Part shown: positions 51,273 to 61,812 of the stretch, piece after piece
Position numbering within the stretch: position 1 is the first letter of the stretch
Layout of the letters: each line of letters opens with the position of its first letter
DNA from: Planctomycetota bacterium
GTDB taxonomy: Bacteria; Planctomycetota; Phycisphaerae; UBA1845; UTPLA1
Length of the DNA: 64,000 nucleotides
Assembly (NCBI GenBank): GCA_016712275.1
Contig: JADJRI010000001.1
Span: 303,653 to 367,652 of the forward strand
Direction of reading: 5' to 3'
Program-made: the position numbers and the translations under genes
Notes under the pieces: model-generated
The model's input: the letters and a program-made list of their open reading frames with translations, nothing else
Databases searched by the model: none
What the model was told of the DNA's origin: nothing

Positions 51273-51986
51273 ATGACGAAGGCACAGTGGCAAGCCAGAC
51301 GTGAGGCCAAGTTTGCGGCAAAGGAGCGCGCGGCCATCGATGCGGCCCGCGTCATAGCCTGCATTGCATGCGACTACGATCTCAACGGCCTTCCCAAAAA
51401 CCACCGATGCCCGGAGTGCGGACAGGCGTACGAAGAAAATACGTATCGCTTCCGGGCGCTGGGGTCCGTTCGCTTTCGGCGGCTCATACCCTTGATGTTC
51501 GTGACTTTTGTGATCGCAGTCGCCGTCCTTTTTATTATCAATTCGCGAATCAATTTGATCGCATTTACGACCTGGCGAGTTATTTTCCTGGCTGCATTCA
51601 GACAATTCACGATCTGCTTGGGTGTAATTCTCTCTGCTCAATGGTGGAATTCCAGACGCTACATCCTCTTCTCGCCGCGCGGAGTCGAATGGCGTTCGAT
51701 ATTCCAAAAGAAACGACAAGTCGAGTGGTGGCAAGTTGACGACGTTCGCGTCAACGAAGCCAATGGCGAGATTGAATTACGCCCAATCGCCTCGTCCCCC
51801 GTGAAAATTCCAAGCGACGCATGGGGAGGGACAATGCGATTCGCTTCCATCGCTGGATTCACAAGCGACTACTGGAGCAAAATCTCCGAGACGATTCAGA
51901 ACGACCAAAGACGCCTTGAGCTCCTTCGATTGCGATCCCTTGAGACCGAGCCGATCCTTCAGAATTTCTGGAAACCACCGCCATAG
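51273..51986 (+). CDS. Zinc-ribbon membrane protein
   Basis: 237 aa. A basic N-terminus, one zinc ribbon CIACDYDLNGLPKNHRCPECG (residues 30-50), two membrane helices (LIPLMFVTFVIAVAVLFII and TTWRVIFLAAFRQFTICLGVIL), then a cytoplasmic or lumenal beta-rich domain (YILFSPRGVEWRSIFQKKRQVEWWQVDDVRVNEANGEIELRPI). It shares the CxxC...CPECG core and membrane helices with the 98-aa protein at 9658, and belongs to the same planctomycete group. Function unknown. Start GGTGGGGTCATCAA precedes ATG. Confidence 0.7.
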   Translation: MTKAQWQARREAKFAAKERAAIDAARVIACIACDYDLNGLPKNHRCPECGQAYEENTYRFRALGSVRFRRLIPLMFVTFVIAVAVLFIINSRINLIAFTTWRVIFLAAFRQFTICLGVILSAQWWNSRRYILFSPRGVEWRSIFQKKRQVEWWQVDDVRVNEANGEIELRPIASSPVKIPSDAWGGTMRFASIAGFTSDYWSKISETIQNDQRRLELLRLRSLETEPILQNFWKPPP

Positions 51987-52273
51987 AACGCCCAAGGGTC
52001 TGTCCAGTTCACCCGATAACCCCCTGCTTCCAAACCCTTTGATCGTCCCCCCCTTTCCGCATATCATCTGAAGGGGGAGAAGCTCCAACCCGCCGTCTGC
52101 GAGGCAGACGCGACCCACGGTGAAGTTAGCACGCTTTTTGCGCTTCTGACACGCCGTCGCAATCCATGCGGCGGACGTCGTCCGGACGCGGTTTCGGTTT
52201 GGCGAGGATTCGGCCCACGATTCCGCCCCTGCGCGGTCCCATCGTCGGACCTCTCGCCCCACGGACGAATTGA

Positions 52274-53992
52274 ATGGCACGCAAAAGACAAACCTTAGGC
52301 ATCATCCTTCAGGAGCAAAACAAAGTCGCGCGGGCCGATGCGGACCGCGCCGCTGAATTCGCGCTAAGTAACGGCAAGCGAATCGGCGAAGCCCTCATCG
52401 AATTGCAGCTCGCCACCGAGGAGGATGTCGTTCGCGCCCTCGCGACCCAGCACGGCATGGAGTATGTCGAGGTCAACCGCAGCACCGTCAGCCCCGAGGC
52501 GCTGAGTCTCGTCCCCGAAAAAATCATCAAGGCAAACGACATTCTTCCGATGAGCAGTTCAAATGGAAAACTGCGCATCGTCATTCCCGATCCGCTCGAT
52601 CTCGACACGATCGACATGCTTCGTTTTCGCCTCGGTGTGACCGACATCGAACAGGTGCTGGCGCCCCGTTCCCGAATCAAGAATTACATCGATAAATATC
52701 TCAAAGGCCCGGAAGCCTCTCTCGACGAACTCTCCCGCAGCTTGGACGCGTCGGTCGACGCCTCGCTCGACCAGGACGCCAAGGGCGAAAAGAAGGACAC
52801 CGGCGACGAGACCGACGCACCGATCATCAAGCTCATCAACATGATGATCGCCGAGGCCGTGCGCACCCGTGCCAGCGACATTCACGTCGAGCCCTTTGGC
52901 GATCGCATGCGCGTGCGCTATCGCATCGACGGCGTCTGCATCGAACGCGAAAACGTCCCCAAGCGGCTGCAAAACGCCGTCACCACCCGCATTAAAATCA
53001 TGGCCGGCGTCGACATCGCCGAAAAGCGCGTTCCGCAGGACGGCCGCATCAAAATGCGCATCGGTGGCAAGGACATCGACTTCCGCGTCGCCGTCTGCCC
53101 CAGCGTTCACGGCGAATCGGTTGTGCTTCGTATTCTCCGGCCGGATTCGGCGGCCGTCGGCATTCAGCAGCTGGGCTTGGAGCCGGAGGATTACGAGCGT
53201 TTTGTTCGCATCATCCAGCGCCCCAACGGCATTTTCCTGGTCACCGGTCCGACCGGCTCCGGCAAGACAACCACGCTCTACGCCGCGCTTCAGGAATTGA
53301 ATCGGCCCGACAAGAAAATCATCACCGCCGAAGACCCGGTCGAATACGTCTTTCCCGGCATGAACCAGTGTCTCGTCAAGGAAGACATCGGCCTGAGCTT
53401 CTCCGTCATTCTTCGTTCCATGCTGCGTCAGGCGCCGAATATCATCCTCGTCGGTGAAATTCGCGACCTCGAAGTCGGCGAAATCGCCATTCAGGCGGCG
53501 CTTACCGGCCACCTCGTTTTCTCAACGCTTCACACCAACGACGCGCCCAGCGCGTTGACCCGATTGATCGACATGGGCATCAAGCCCTTCCTTGTCGCCA
53601 GCAGCATACAAGCCATCATGGCCCAGCGCCTGGTGCGCACGCTCTGCCGCGAATGCAAAATTCCGGATGAAAATCCAGACAAGCAACTGATGAAAATCGT
53701 CGGTATGCCCATGTCCATGATCGAAGGCAAGACCATCTACAAGGCCAATGGCTGCCCGCACTGCAACAACACGGGCTATCGCGGAAGACAGGGCATCTTC
53801 GAACTGTTGCAAATGAACACCGAAATTCGCGAACTGGCCTTTAACCGCGCGGGCCTCGCCGACCTTCGCCGCGCCGCCAAGGCCACCGGCATGTCCACGC
53901 TGTTGCAGGATGGTCAACGCAAGATCCTTAGAGGCATGACCACAATTGAGGAATTGTCGAGACTCGCCCAGGCAGAAATTGAAATGGAGTAA
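52274..53992 (+). CDS. GspE/PilB-type secretion and pilus-assembly ATPase 1
   Basis: 572 aa hexameric ATPase that powers type IV pilus or type II secretion. An MshEN-like N-terminus (tandem LGxxLxxxxxxxxxxxxxA units, TLGIILQEQNKVARADADRAA, RIGEALIELQLATEEDVVRALATQ), known in MshE to bind c-di-GMP. Walker A GPTGSGKTTT at 325-334, Asp box AEDPVEY, Walker B region ILVGEIRDLEVGEIAIQAALTGHLV, HTNDAPSALTRL, and a Cys4 zinc motif LCREC...GCPHCNNTGYRG. First of a three-ATPase cluster. A weak ribosome site precedes the ATG. Confidence 0.92.
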   Translation: MARKRQTLGIILQEQNKVARADADRAAEFALSNGKRIGEALIELQLATEEDVVRALATQHGMEYVEVNRSTVSPEALSLVPEKIIKANDILPMSSSNGKLRIVIPDPLDLDTIDMLRFRLGVTDIEQVLAPRSRIKNYIDKYLKGPEASLDELSRSLDASVDASLDQDAKGEKKDTGDETDAPIIKLINMMIAEAVRTRASDIHVEPFGDRMRVRYRIDGVCIERENVPKRLQNAVTTRIKIMAGVDIAEKRVPQDGRIKMRIGGKDIDFRVAVCPSVHGESVVLRILRPDSAAVGIQQLGLEPEDYERFVRIIQRPNGIFLVTGPTGSGKTTTLYAALQELNRPDKKIITAEDPVEYVFPGMNQCLVKEDIGLSFSVILRSMLRQAPNIILVGEIRDLEVGEIAIQAALTGHLVFSTLHTNDAPSALTRLIDMGIKPFLVASSIQAIMAQRLVRTLCRECKIPDENPDKQLMKIVGMPMSMIEGKTIYKANGCPHCNNTGYRGRQGIFELLQMNTEIRELAFNRAGLADLRRAAKATGMSTLLQDGQRKILRGMTTIEELSRLAQAEIEME

Positions 53993-54101
53993 CGTCACAA
54001 GGGAAATCAGCGATTGTCGGCCGGTCGTGAATGGCCGAGATTCAAAATCGACGGGTCCGAAATGACGCGCAGGGAAAAAAACCAATAGGGACAAAAAACA
54101 A

Positions 54102-55264
54102 ATGGCCTCCCTTCATATCGATCGTATTCTCGAAACATGCATCAAGCGGGGTGCATCCGACATTCACTTATCCGTCGGCCGTCCCCCGGTGCTTCGTCTG
54201 CATGGCCGATTGCGCCAGCTTGAGACCAAGGTGCTCGAACCCGAAGACACCGTTGCCCTGATGAAATCCATCACGCCCGACCGCAACCAGCAGGAATTGC
54301 AGGAAGAGGGCGGCACCGACTTCGGCTTTGCCTTCGGCGATCAGGGGCGCTTTCGCGTTTCGGTCTTTCGCCAGAAGGGCAACATCACCATGGTGTTGCG
54401 ACTCATTCCCAGCCGCTTTCTCACCTTTGAACAAATCGGTCTCCCCCCGATTTGCCGCGCCCTGTGTCGGCGCCCCCGCGGGTTGTTCCTCGTCACCGGC
54501 CCGACCGGCTCAGGCAAGACGACCACGCTCGCGTCGATGCTCAACTACATCAACAACGAACTCGATCGCCACATCGTCACCGTCGAAGATCCGATCGAAT
54601 ACTACCACACCCACAAGAAGAGTCTCATTAATCAGCGCGAAGTCGGCAACGATGTGCCCAGCTTCGCCGAAGCCCTTCGCCGCGTGCTGCGATCCGACCG
54701 GACGTCATTCTCGTCGGTGAAATGCGAGACCTTGAAACAATCTCCAACGCCATTCTCGCCGCCGAAACCGGACACTTGGTTTTCTCCACGCTCCACACCA
54801 CGGGCTGCCAAGGTACCGTCAACCGAATCATCGACGCCTTCCCGCACGAGCAGCAGGACCAGATTCGCGTGCAGCTTTCAACATCGCTCATCGCGATTCT
54901 GTCGCAAGCCCTCATGCCGCGCAAACCGACGGGAATGGTCGCGGCATATGAGTTCCTCGTCGTCACGCCCGCCATCGCGAACCTGATTCGTGAAAACAAG
55001 ACATTCCGTATCGATTCCGCGATTCAAACCGGAAAGAAATACGGCATGCAGTTGCTCGACGACCACCTGTGGTCGCTCTACGAACGCGATCAGATCGATG
55101 CCGCCGAAATGCTCGACAAGGCCCGCCAACCCGGTGAAATCCAGGAGAAGCTCGAAAAGGCCGGCAAGTTGCATGAGGCCGGCGATGCGCTGATCGAGGG
55201 CCTGGCGTCGTCACTGGAAGAGGGCGAAGAAAAGCCGGGCGGCGGCCCACCCAAGAAAGAATAA
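54102..55264 (+). CDS. pilT: PilT-type retraction ATPase (one frameshift)
   Basis: About 387 aa. Retraction ATPase of type IV pili. N-terminal SDIHLSVGRPPVLRLHG, Walker A GPTGSGKTTTLASML (133-141), EDPIEYYHTHKKSLINQREVG, Walker B ILVGEMRDLETISNAILAAETGHLVFSTLHTTG and a charged Gly/Pro-rich C-terminal extension (LEEGEEKPGGGPPKKE). A CC at 54698-54699 lacks one C: restoring it reads LRSDPDVILVGEMRDLE across the break. Same-strand cluster with both GspE-like ATPases, 109 bases after the first. Normal family length. Confidence 0.9.
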
Positions 55265-55328
55265 GTTTGCTTCCGCGCAGGCGGCAATGGCTCGCCATGC
55301 GCGATAAGGCCGAGATGGAGAAGTTTCG

Positions 55329-57091
55329 ATGTCCGCTCCAAACATTCAATCCAAGAGCAGTGGAGGCGGCGGCAGCTACAAGGGCCGCCCGCTCGGCCGC
55401 ATTCTCATCAAAATGAACAAAGTGAACCGCACCCAGGTTCACGAAGCGCTGGCTGTCCAAAAATCAAAACGCGGCCCGCTCGGCCAGATTCTCATCGACC
55501 TCGGCTACATCAAGGAAGCCGATCTCGAACTCGCCCTCGCCGCACAGATCGGCATGGAGCCGGTCAACCTCGATGCCATCGATATTCCGCCGGAAGTCAT
55601 CAAGATGGTCGCCAACCAGATGGCGAATACTTATCGCATCATCCCAACCGGCTACGACTCGGCATCGAACACGCTGGATGTCGCCATGTCCTCGCCGGAT
55701 AACTTTCAAGCGACCGATGACCTGCGAAAACTTCTCGCGATGAACATCCGCCCGATGATTGCGACCGAAGACCAGATCAACACCTCGCTTGCCCGCTATT
55801 ATCCCGAGGATGCCGGCAAGTCGATCAACGAATTGCTCGAAGAAATCGGTAAAGACACTGACCTCACCAAATTCGAAAACCGCGGCGAATCGCTCGACCT
55901 CGAAGAACTGAAGGAACTCGTCGATTCCAATCCCGTCAAGCAACTGCTTACGCTCGTTCTGCTTCAGGCCATTCGCGATCATTCAAGCGATATTCACTTC
56001 GAGCCGTTCGAAGACGATTACAAACTGCGCTACCGAATCGACGGCGTGCTCTATGAAATGATGCCGCCCCCGCGCTTTCTCGCCATGGCCATCGCCAGCC
56101 GCATCAAGGTCATGGCCAATCTCGACATCGCCGAACGCCGCCTTCCTCAGGACGGCCGCATCAGCCTGACCGTCGCCGGCAATCCGGTCGACCTTCGCGT
56201 CGCCGTTTTGCCGACCATGTTCGGCGAATCCGTCGTGCTTCGTATTCTCGATCGCGGCAACGTAAACCTCGATCTCGACAAGCTCGGCCTGCGCGAAGAT
56301 GATCTCAAGACTTTTCGCGCTCTTATCGATCGACCCCACGGCATTATCGTCAATACCGGCCCGACCGGCTCCGGCAAAACGACGACCCTCTATGCCGCGC
56401 TAAACACCCTGAATACAATCGACACCAAAATCCTCACCGCCGAAGACCCCGTCGAATACGACATCGACGGCATCGTACAGATTCAGGTAAACAACGATAC
56501 CGGCCTTACCTTCGGCCGCGCCCTGCGAAGCTTTCTTCGTATGGACCCGGACGTCATTCTCGTCGGTGAAGTCCGCGACCTTGAAACCGCCCAGATCTCC
56601 ATTCAAGCCGCGCTCACCGGCCACTTGGTCTTTACAACGTTGCACACCAACGACGCCCCGTCGGCCGTCGCTCGATTGCTCGATCTCGGCGTCGAGCCCT
56701 TCTTGATTACCGCCACCTTTGAGGCGGTCGTCGCCAGCGTCTGGCCCGTCGAATCTGCAAACACTGCAAACAGGAATATGAGCCCACCGAAGATCAGCTC
56801 ATGGAGCTTCACCTTCGTAAGGAAGATGTAAAGGGACGCGTCTTCTATTTCGGTAAGGGCTGCGACTATTGCAACGGCACGGGCTATCGCGGCCGGGTCG
56901 GCATATACGAAGTCATGGTCTTCGACGATCACATGCGCGACCTGATCATGCAGGGCGCTTCAACCAACGTTCTCGTGGAATCCGCCTGCAAGAACGGCAT
57001 GCGAACCCTCCGCGAAAGCGGCCTTCTCGCCATTTATGACGGCGTCACCACGATCGAGGAAATCGTGAAGGAAACCGTCCTCACGGAATAA
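55329..57091 (+). CDS. GspE/PilB-type secretion and pilus-assembly ATPase 2 (one frameshift)
   Basis: About 587 aa. N-terminal tandem MshEN motifs (PLGRILIKMNKVNRTQVHEALAVQ and PLGQILIDLGYIKEADLELALAAQ), a candidate c-di-GMP-binding region, then the ATPase: Walker A around residue 344 (GPTGSGKTTTLYAAL), EDPVEYDIDGIVQ, VILVGEVRDLETAQISIQAALTGHLVFTTLHTNDAPSAVARL. The frame breaks at 56734-56735 (one C missing); restored, it continues VAQRLARRICKHCKQEYEPTEDQLMELH with a zinc motif CKHC...CDYCNGTGYRG. A paralogue of the ATPase at 52274 but distinct in its N-terminus. Pilus substructure genes are outside the window. Confidence 0.9.
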
Positions 57092-57124
57092 CAACGACAC
57101 ACGGGCCTGAAGGAATCGCTCGGA

Positions 57125-58878
57125 ATGACAAAAATCACAGGAGGGGTGGCAGTCGCGATTTTCATTCTTGCGACGGCCTCGGACTTGCAAGCACAATTCG
57201 ACCCGCCCGCCGGGTATTACAACTCCGCAACCGGAACCGGTGCGGTCCTCAAGGCCAATCTCAACGCCATCATTGATGGACACGTTTCGATTTCATATTC
57301 GAATCGCGAAACCGGCGTCGAAACGCTCGATCAAGACCCGACAATTTCGGCAAATTGCCTTCAGCTTTATTCCGGCTTCACTGTCGCCAAGAGCCAGTTT
57401 CCCAGCGGAACCGCCAACACCGAGCATTGCTGGCCCAACAGCCTCGGCATCGACGATGCAAATCCCGCCTACGGCGATTTTTTCAATCTACGGGTTTGCG
57501 ACGCTCAGGTAAACTCCGTGCGCGGCAACAAGTATTACGACGATGTCGGCGGCTCGACCCCTGCGCATGCCGATGCGCCGCTCTGCAGAACCGACGCGAC
57601 CCGCTTTGAACCGCGAGCCCTCGACAAAGGCGACCTCGCCCGCGCCATGTTCTATATGGACGTCCGCTACGAAGGTGACGCAACCGACGGCTTCCCGCGC
57701 AATCTGCAACTCACCGACGACATCGCCTCCATCACCACGACAAACAACAACATGGGCCGCCTTTCGACCCTCATCGACTGGCATTTTCGCGATCCGGTCA
57801 GCATCGAAGAGCGCCAGCGCAACCACATGATCTATAGCGGCTGCGGCTACGGCGCCGGATCACTCCAAAACTGCCAGCAAAACCGCAATCCGTTCGTCGA
57901 TCGGCCGGAGTTCGTCTGGGCGGTTTTCGGCCAGGCACCCAACAATGCCTCGCTCTTTTTTCAGGGCACGACACCGATCAACGGCGCATCACAGCTTTTC
58001 CTCGAGTTGCCCACCGTCATTCGCGGCGCGCCGCTCTGGTCACGCAGTCCGTTTCGTTCAACAAGACCGGCACCCATCCCACCACCTACGAAATAGAAAC
58101 GGCCGGCGAAGCCACGTGCTCGGCCGTTGGAAGTCGCCAGGCATTTGTCGGCGGCGTGCAAAACCGGTCGATGTCGGTCGGCCTTAACTCAACGTCGACG
58201 CCCGGCCTGCGAACTGGCGCCGTCGTCATCGACAACACCGATTTGACCTCCGCCGGCGCGGGCGCCGGCGCTTCCGACGGCGACGACGTGCTCACCATCG
58301 CCGCGTTCGTCCTCGAACACGCCCAGCCGTCGTTCGATCAGAATGCCAATACAACGACACTGCTGATTGATTTCGGCACGATCGAACAAAACACCGGCCT
58401 TGTCTCGCTCCCATTCGAGATTTACAACCGCGACATGGTCGCCGGATTCACCGCCGACTTGCGCATCACCGGCATTTCCCCCGCTGGCGATGCCGCGACA
58501 TTAACAACCGATCTGCTCGTGAATTCAATCATCCAGCCGGACGCGCCATTGTCCCGGTTTGCATCGCTGGATACGGCCGATACCGGAGAATTCTCGGCGA
58601 CTTTCCTTATTGCCACCGCCGACGAAACGCTCCCCGGTGCGACGGCCCGGCCGTCCCTCTTGCTCGCGCTCACCGCAATCGTCGTTCCCGTCCCGGACTG
58701 CGTGCCTTTCGATGCGAATTGCGACACCATGGTGACACTCGACGACGTGGCCCCCTTCGTCGAACTCCTGCTCGACAGCGCGACGCCATGTGACATCTGC
58801 ACCGGCGACGCCAACGGCGATTCAATGATCGATGCACTGGACATCAACTTGTTCGTGAGCCACCTCATCGCCCCCTGA
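57125..58878 (+). CDS. Secreted endonuclease I-like nuclease with dockerin-like C-terminus (one frameshift)
   Basis: About 584 aa. Signal peptide (VAVAIFILATASDLQA), then an EndA/NucM nuclease domain: TEHCWPNSLG (Glu and general-base His) and GDFFNLRVCDAQVNSVRGNKYYD with Asn, where the usual DMHNL/DLHHL His is Phe. The second half is beta-rich and ends in paired EF-hand-like dockerin units (FDANCDTMVTLDDVAPFVELLL and GDANGDSMIDALDINLFVSHLI). A single-base error around 58029-58035 splits it; in the restored frame it continues AALVTQSVSFNKTGTHPTTYEIE. It digests extracellular DNA, by analogy. Downstream of the pilus ATPases, but probably a separate unit. Confidence 0.75.
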
Positions 58879-58930
58879 TCGCCCCGCCCCGTTGGGAATG
58901 GGCTAAACAGGTCAAGATTCTTGAATTGCA

Positions 58931-60156
58931 CTAATTCGCGTGCCGGATGACATACTCATCCAGCGCCTTCCCGTTTTCATCCAACTGGCGAATCGTGATC
59001 TGGTCGGGTGTGACATCCACACGCGTGAAGCTGAACACCTTGTCGTTGAAATGGCGGATGTACTCGGGCGGCGGCAGAATCTCGGGATAACGCTGCGCGC
59101 CGCCGGCACCTGTCGTGATGTAAACAACACCCCTGCCTTCATCCACGATTTTGTCGTCGACGATCGGCGCGGTCCGTTCGTAGAGATGATTGTGGCCGCA
59201 GAATACGACATCGACCCCGCACGTTTCGAACACCTTCGCAAACGCCTTCTTAACGTAAGCCGCGCCCTCCGCGGCATGCTGGCTGCCGGTGTAAAACGGC
59301 TGGTGAAAATAAACGAATTTCCACCGGGCATCGCTCTCAGAAAGCACCTTGCGAACCCACGGCGCCACCACCGTCGCCATCTCGTCGGCTGAAATGGCGC
59401 CGCCCTGATTGGTCGGATTGGTGTCCAGTGCCACGAATCTGGCATCGCCGAAGTCGAAGTAGTAATTCCGCTCCGCCTCGATGCCCTTCGGCCCGTTGTC
59501 GGGCAGCACGAATTCCTTCAGCAGCGGCGCCTTGTCCGTCGCTACGTCGTGATTTCCCAAGGTCGGCATGAACGGAACGGATCGCAGCATGGACGCGTTC
59601 GGCTCGTAAAATTGAGCGGGTAGGATTCGCTCGCGCCGGCCGGATAAATCAGATCGCCGGTGTGAATCACCACATCCGGATTCTCCGCCGCCATCAGGTT
59701 AGCCACGATCGCCTGCGAATTGCCGCCGACGCCCGAGTCGCCAAACGCGATGAAGCGAAACCCCATCCCGCGCGCGGCCGGGCTTTTGTATTCGTGCGGA
59801 CCCGAAACGCGCACGCGCCGTCCCAGCATGCCGGCATTGAACACCTCGTATTGATACGTCGCACCGGGCCGTATGCCCTTGATTTCGCCGACATATCGGC
59901 CGTTTGTTCCCTCAACCGGCAGGGTACTGGTCTCACTGTCCGATTCACGATACTCGATCCATCCAGTCGATTTGCCCGCCTGAGCCTTCCAAATAATGCA
60001 CAGCCGGTCCGTCGCGGGCATCTGCACCATCGGCCCCACCAAAAGTGTCGGACGCGTGCTCTCGTCATATTTGTAAACACCGACGCCCGCGGTCGACGCG
60101 ACGATGATGAGAATGGGTGCAATCCGACGCATTTTTGAGTTTCTGCCGGCTGACAT
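58931..60156 (-). CDS. Secreted calcineurin-like metallophosphoesterase (one frameshift)
   Basis: About 408 aa, purple-acid-phosphatase-like. Signal region (RRIAPILIIVASTAGVGVY), an N-terminal fibronectin-like domain (YQYEVFNAGMLGRRVRVSGPHEYK) and metallophosphoesterase motifs: FIAFGDSGVGG, VIHTGDLIYPAG, TLGNHDVATD, VYFHQPFYTGS and FCGHNHLYERTAP. A shortened T-run (AAAA at 59608-59611 on the given strand) breaks the frame; restored, LNFYEPNASMLRSVPFMPTLGNHD is continuous. Start at 60156 with GGAG 6 bases upstream. Substrate unknown. Confidence 0.85.
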
Positions 60157-60288
60157 GCATGCTCCGAATGAGTTTGTTTCAACCAAAAAGCCGGATATTC
60201 CGAGGTTGATGATTGATGGTTTCGTGTAGGCAAATTTGCCGAATGCCGAAATCGCTCTTATAGTAAAGCTCAACAAGGGAGTATGCGA

Positions 60289-61393
60289 ATGGCAACCGTC
60301 GAATCAGAAATCTCAGTCGATCAGCTCGAAGCTCGCTTTAATTCGATCCGGGACTCTCTTTGACCTGCCGAAAAAGCGCGGCGAACTCAAGGAAATCGAA
60401 GAAAAAATGGGGCAGCCGGGATTCTGGGAATCGCCGGATGCGCAGGAGCACGTCTCCAGACTGAAGGCGCGCAAGGGAATCATTGATCCGATCGAATCGC
60501 TCGGCAAGCGCATCGAAGACCTGAAAGTCCTGATCGAACTGGCCGAAGCCGAGAACGACGACGACGCACGCACAGAGGCCGAAGCGGAGCGCGCCGCCCT
60601 CGTCGACGAATTGGAACGCGTCTCGTTAATGGCTTTGCTCTCCGGTCCGAACGATTCGCGCGATTGCTATTTCAGCATCCAGGCCGGCGCCGGCGGCACC
60701 GAAGCCTGCGACTGGTCCGACATGCTCTTTCGCATGTATCTGCGATATTTTGAAGCCAAGGGCTGGAAGGTCGAGGAACTGTCCCACCGCGATGGCGATG
60801 AAGCCGGCATTCAATCCGTCGAATTGCTGATCAAAGCGCCCTACGCCTACGGTTTCCTCAGCACCGAAATCGGCGTTCACCGGCTGGTCCGCATCAGCCC
60901 ATTCAATGCCCAAGGCAAACGCCAAACCAGCTTCGCGGCAGTCGACGTCACGCCTGTTTTCCCGGAAACGAAGATCGACATTCCCGAGCGCGACTTGGAC
61001 ATTCTGACCTTCTGCCGCAGCAGCGGCGCCGGCGGCCAGAACGTCAACAAAGTCGCCTCCGCTGTTCGCATCCGGCACATTCCGACGGGAATCGTCGTCG
61101 AGTGCGTGAATGAGCGCAGTCAGGCTCAGAATAAACGCGGCGCGATGGGCATTCTCATGTCCAAGCTGGAGGCGATCGAACAGGCCAAGCGCGATGCCCA
61201 GATGGCCAGTGTCTACAATGCCAAGGGCGAAATCGCATGGGGCAATCAGATTCGCAACTATGTGCTCGACGACCCTCGCGTCAAAGATCTTCGCACGGGC
61301 ATCGAAGTGGGTAATCCCCAGAAAGTGCTCGATGGCGACTTGCAGCCCTTCATCGATGCCATGCTGCGAAAGCGAGCCTCCAAGGCGTCATAG
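60289..61393 (+). CDS. prfB: Peptide chain release factor 2 with programmed +1 frameshift
   Basis: RF2 recognises UGA and UAA and triggers peptide release. The first 24 codons (MATVESEISVDQLEARFNSIRDSL) stop at UGA in CTT TGA C; moving +1 at that site continues DLPKKRGELKEIEEKMGQPGFWE, and the rest is a normal RF2 with GGQ (CRSSGAGGQNVNKVASAVRI) and the RF2-type codon-recognition SPF (VRISPFNAQGKRQTSF). About 367 aa. ATG at 60289 with AAGGGAG upstream. The only frameshift in the window that is expected biology. Confidence 0.95.
60358..60364 (+). promoter_or_regulatory. prfB: prfB recoding site CTT TGA C
   Basis: The canonical slippery CTT before an in-frame TGA followed by C, at codon 24/25, matching the autoregulatory site of many bacterial prfB genes. 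A CGGG sequence 6-9 bases upstream could serve as the Shine-Dalgarno-like stimulator. Confidence 0.92.
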
Positions 61394-61812
61394 CCGGTTC
61401 TGGGATCGTTTGAAGTGGTAGATCCGCCCCCGGCTGTTCTTCCGAATCAATCGATACCAATGCCCGCCATCATAAAGCCATCGCTAAGATCATTTCCTGT
61501 CTTGACTTGCCCCTGTCAATCCCAGTGGCTGTTAGCCGTTATGGAAACATCCGGTGTGAAATTCCGCCGAAAATCGCCCCGGCGAATGTCGCATTTGTGC
61601 GTGGCGTCAAAACGGAGTTCCGTTAGACTACGGGCTGGTTTGTGGACCTTGAATGAGTAATTCGCTTGAACGCACCGCCGCCAGGGTCTAACATACTGGG
61701 CAATCACCAGCAAGCGGCTACAGGTTCAAGTACCGTCACCGCCGGTGCTACGCCCTTGCCGGTGAACACCTCCTCGCGGACCATATTCGGGCTCAAAGGT
61801 GAAACCGCAGGC
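61394..61812. other. Intergenic region before the kinase gene
   Basis: Holds repeat A copy 3. Open frame from a TTG at 61666 could extend the kinase N-terminus by 49 residues but has no ribosome site. No RNA gene. Confidence 0.5.
61409..61450. repeat. Dispersed palindromic repeat A, degenerate copy 3
   Basis: TTTGAAGTGG ... CCGCCCCCGGCTGT ... ATCAA. Core and ends match copies 1 and 2, the right arm has diverged. Between prfB and the kinase gene. Confidence 0.5.
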
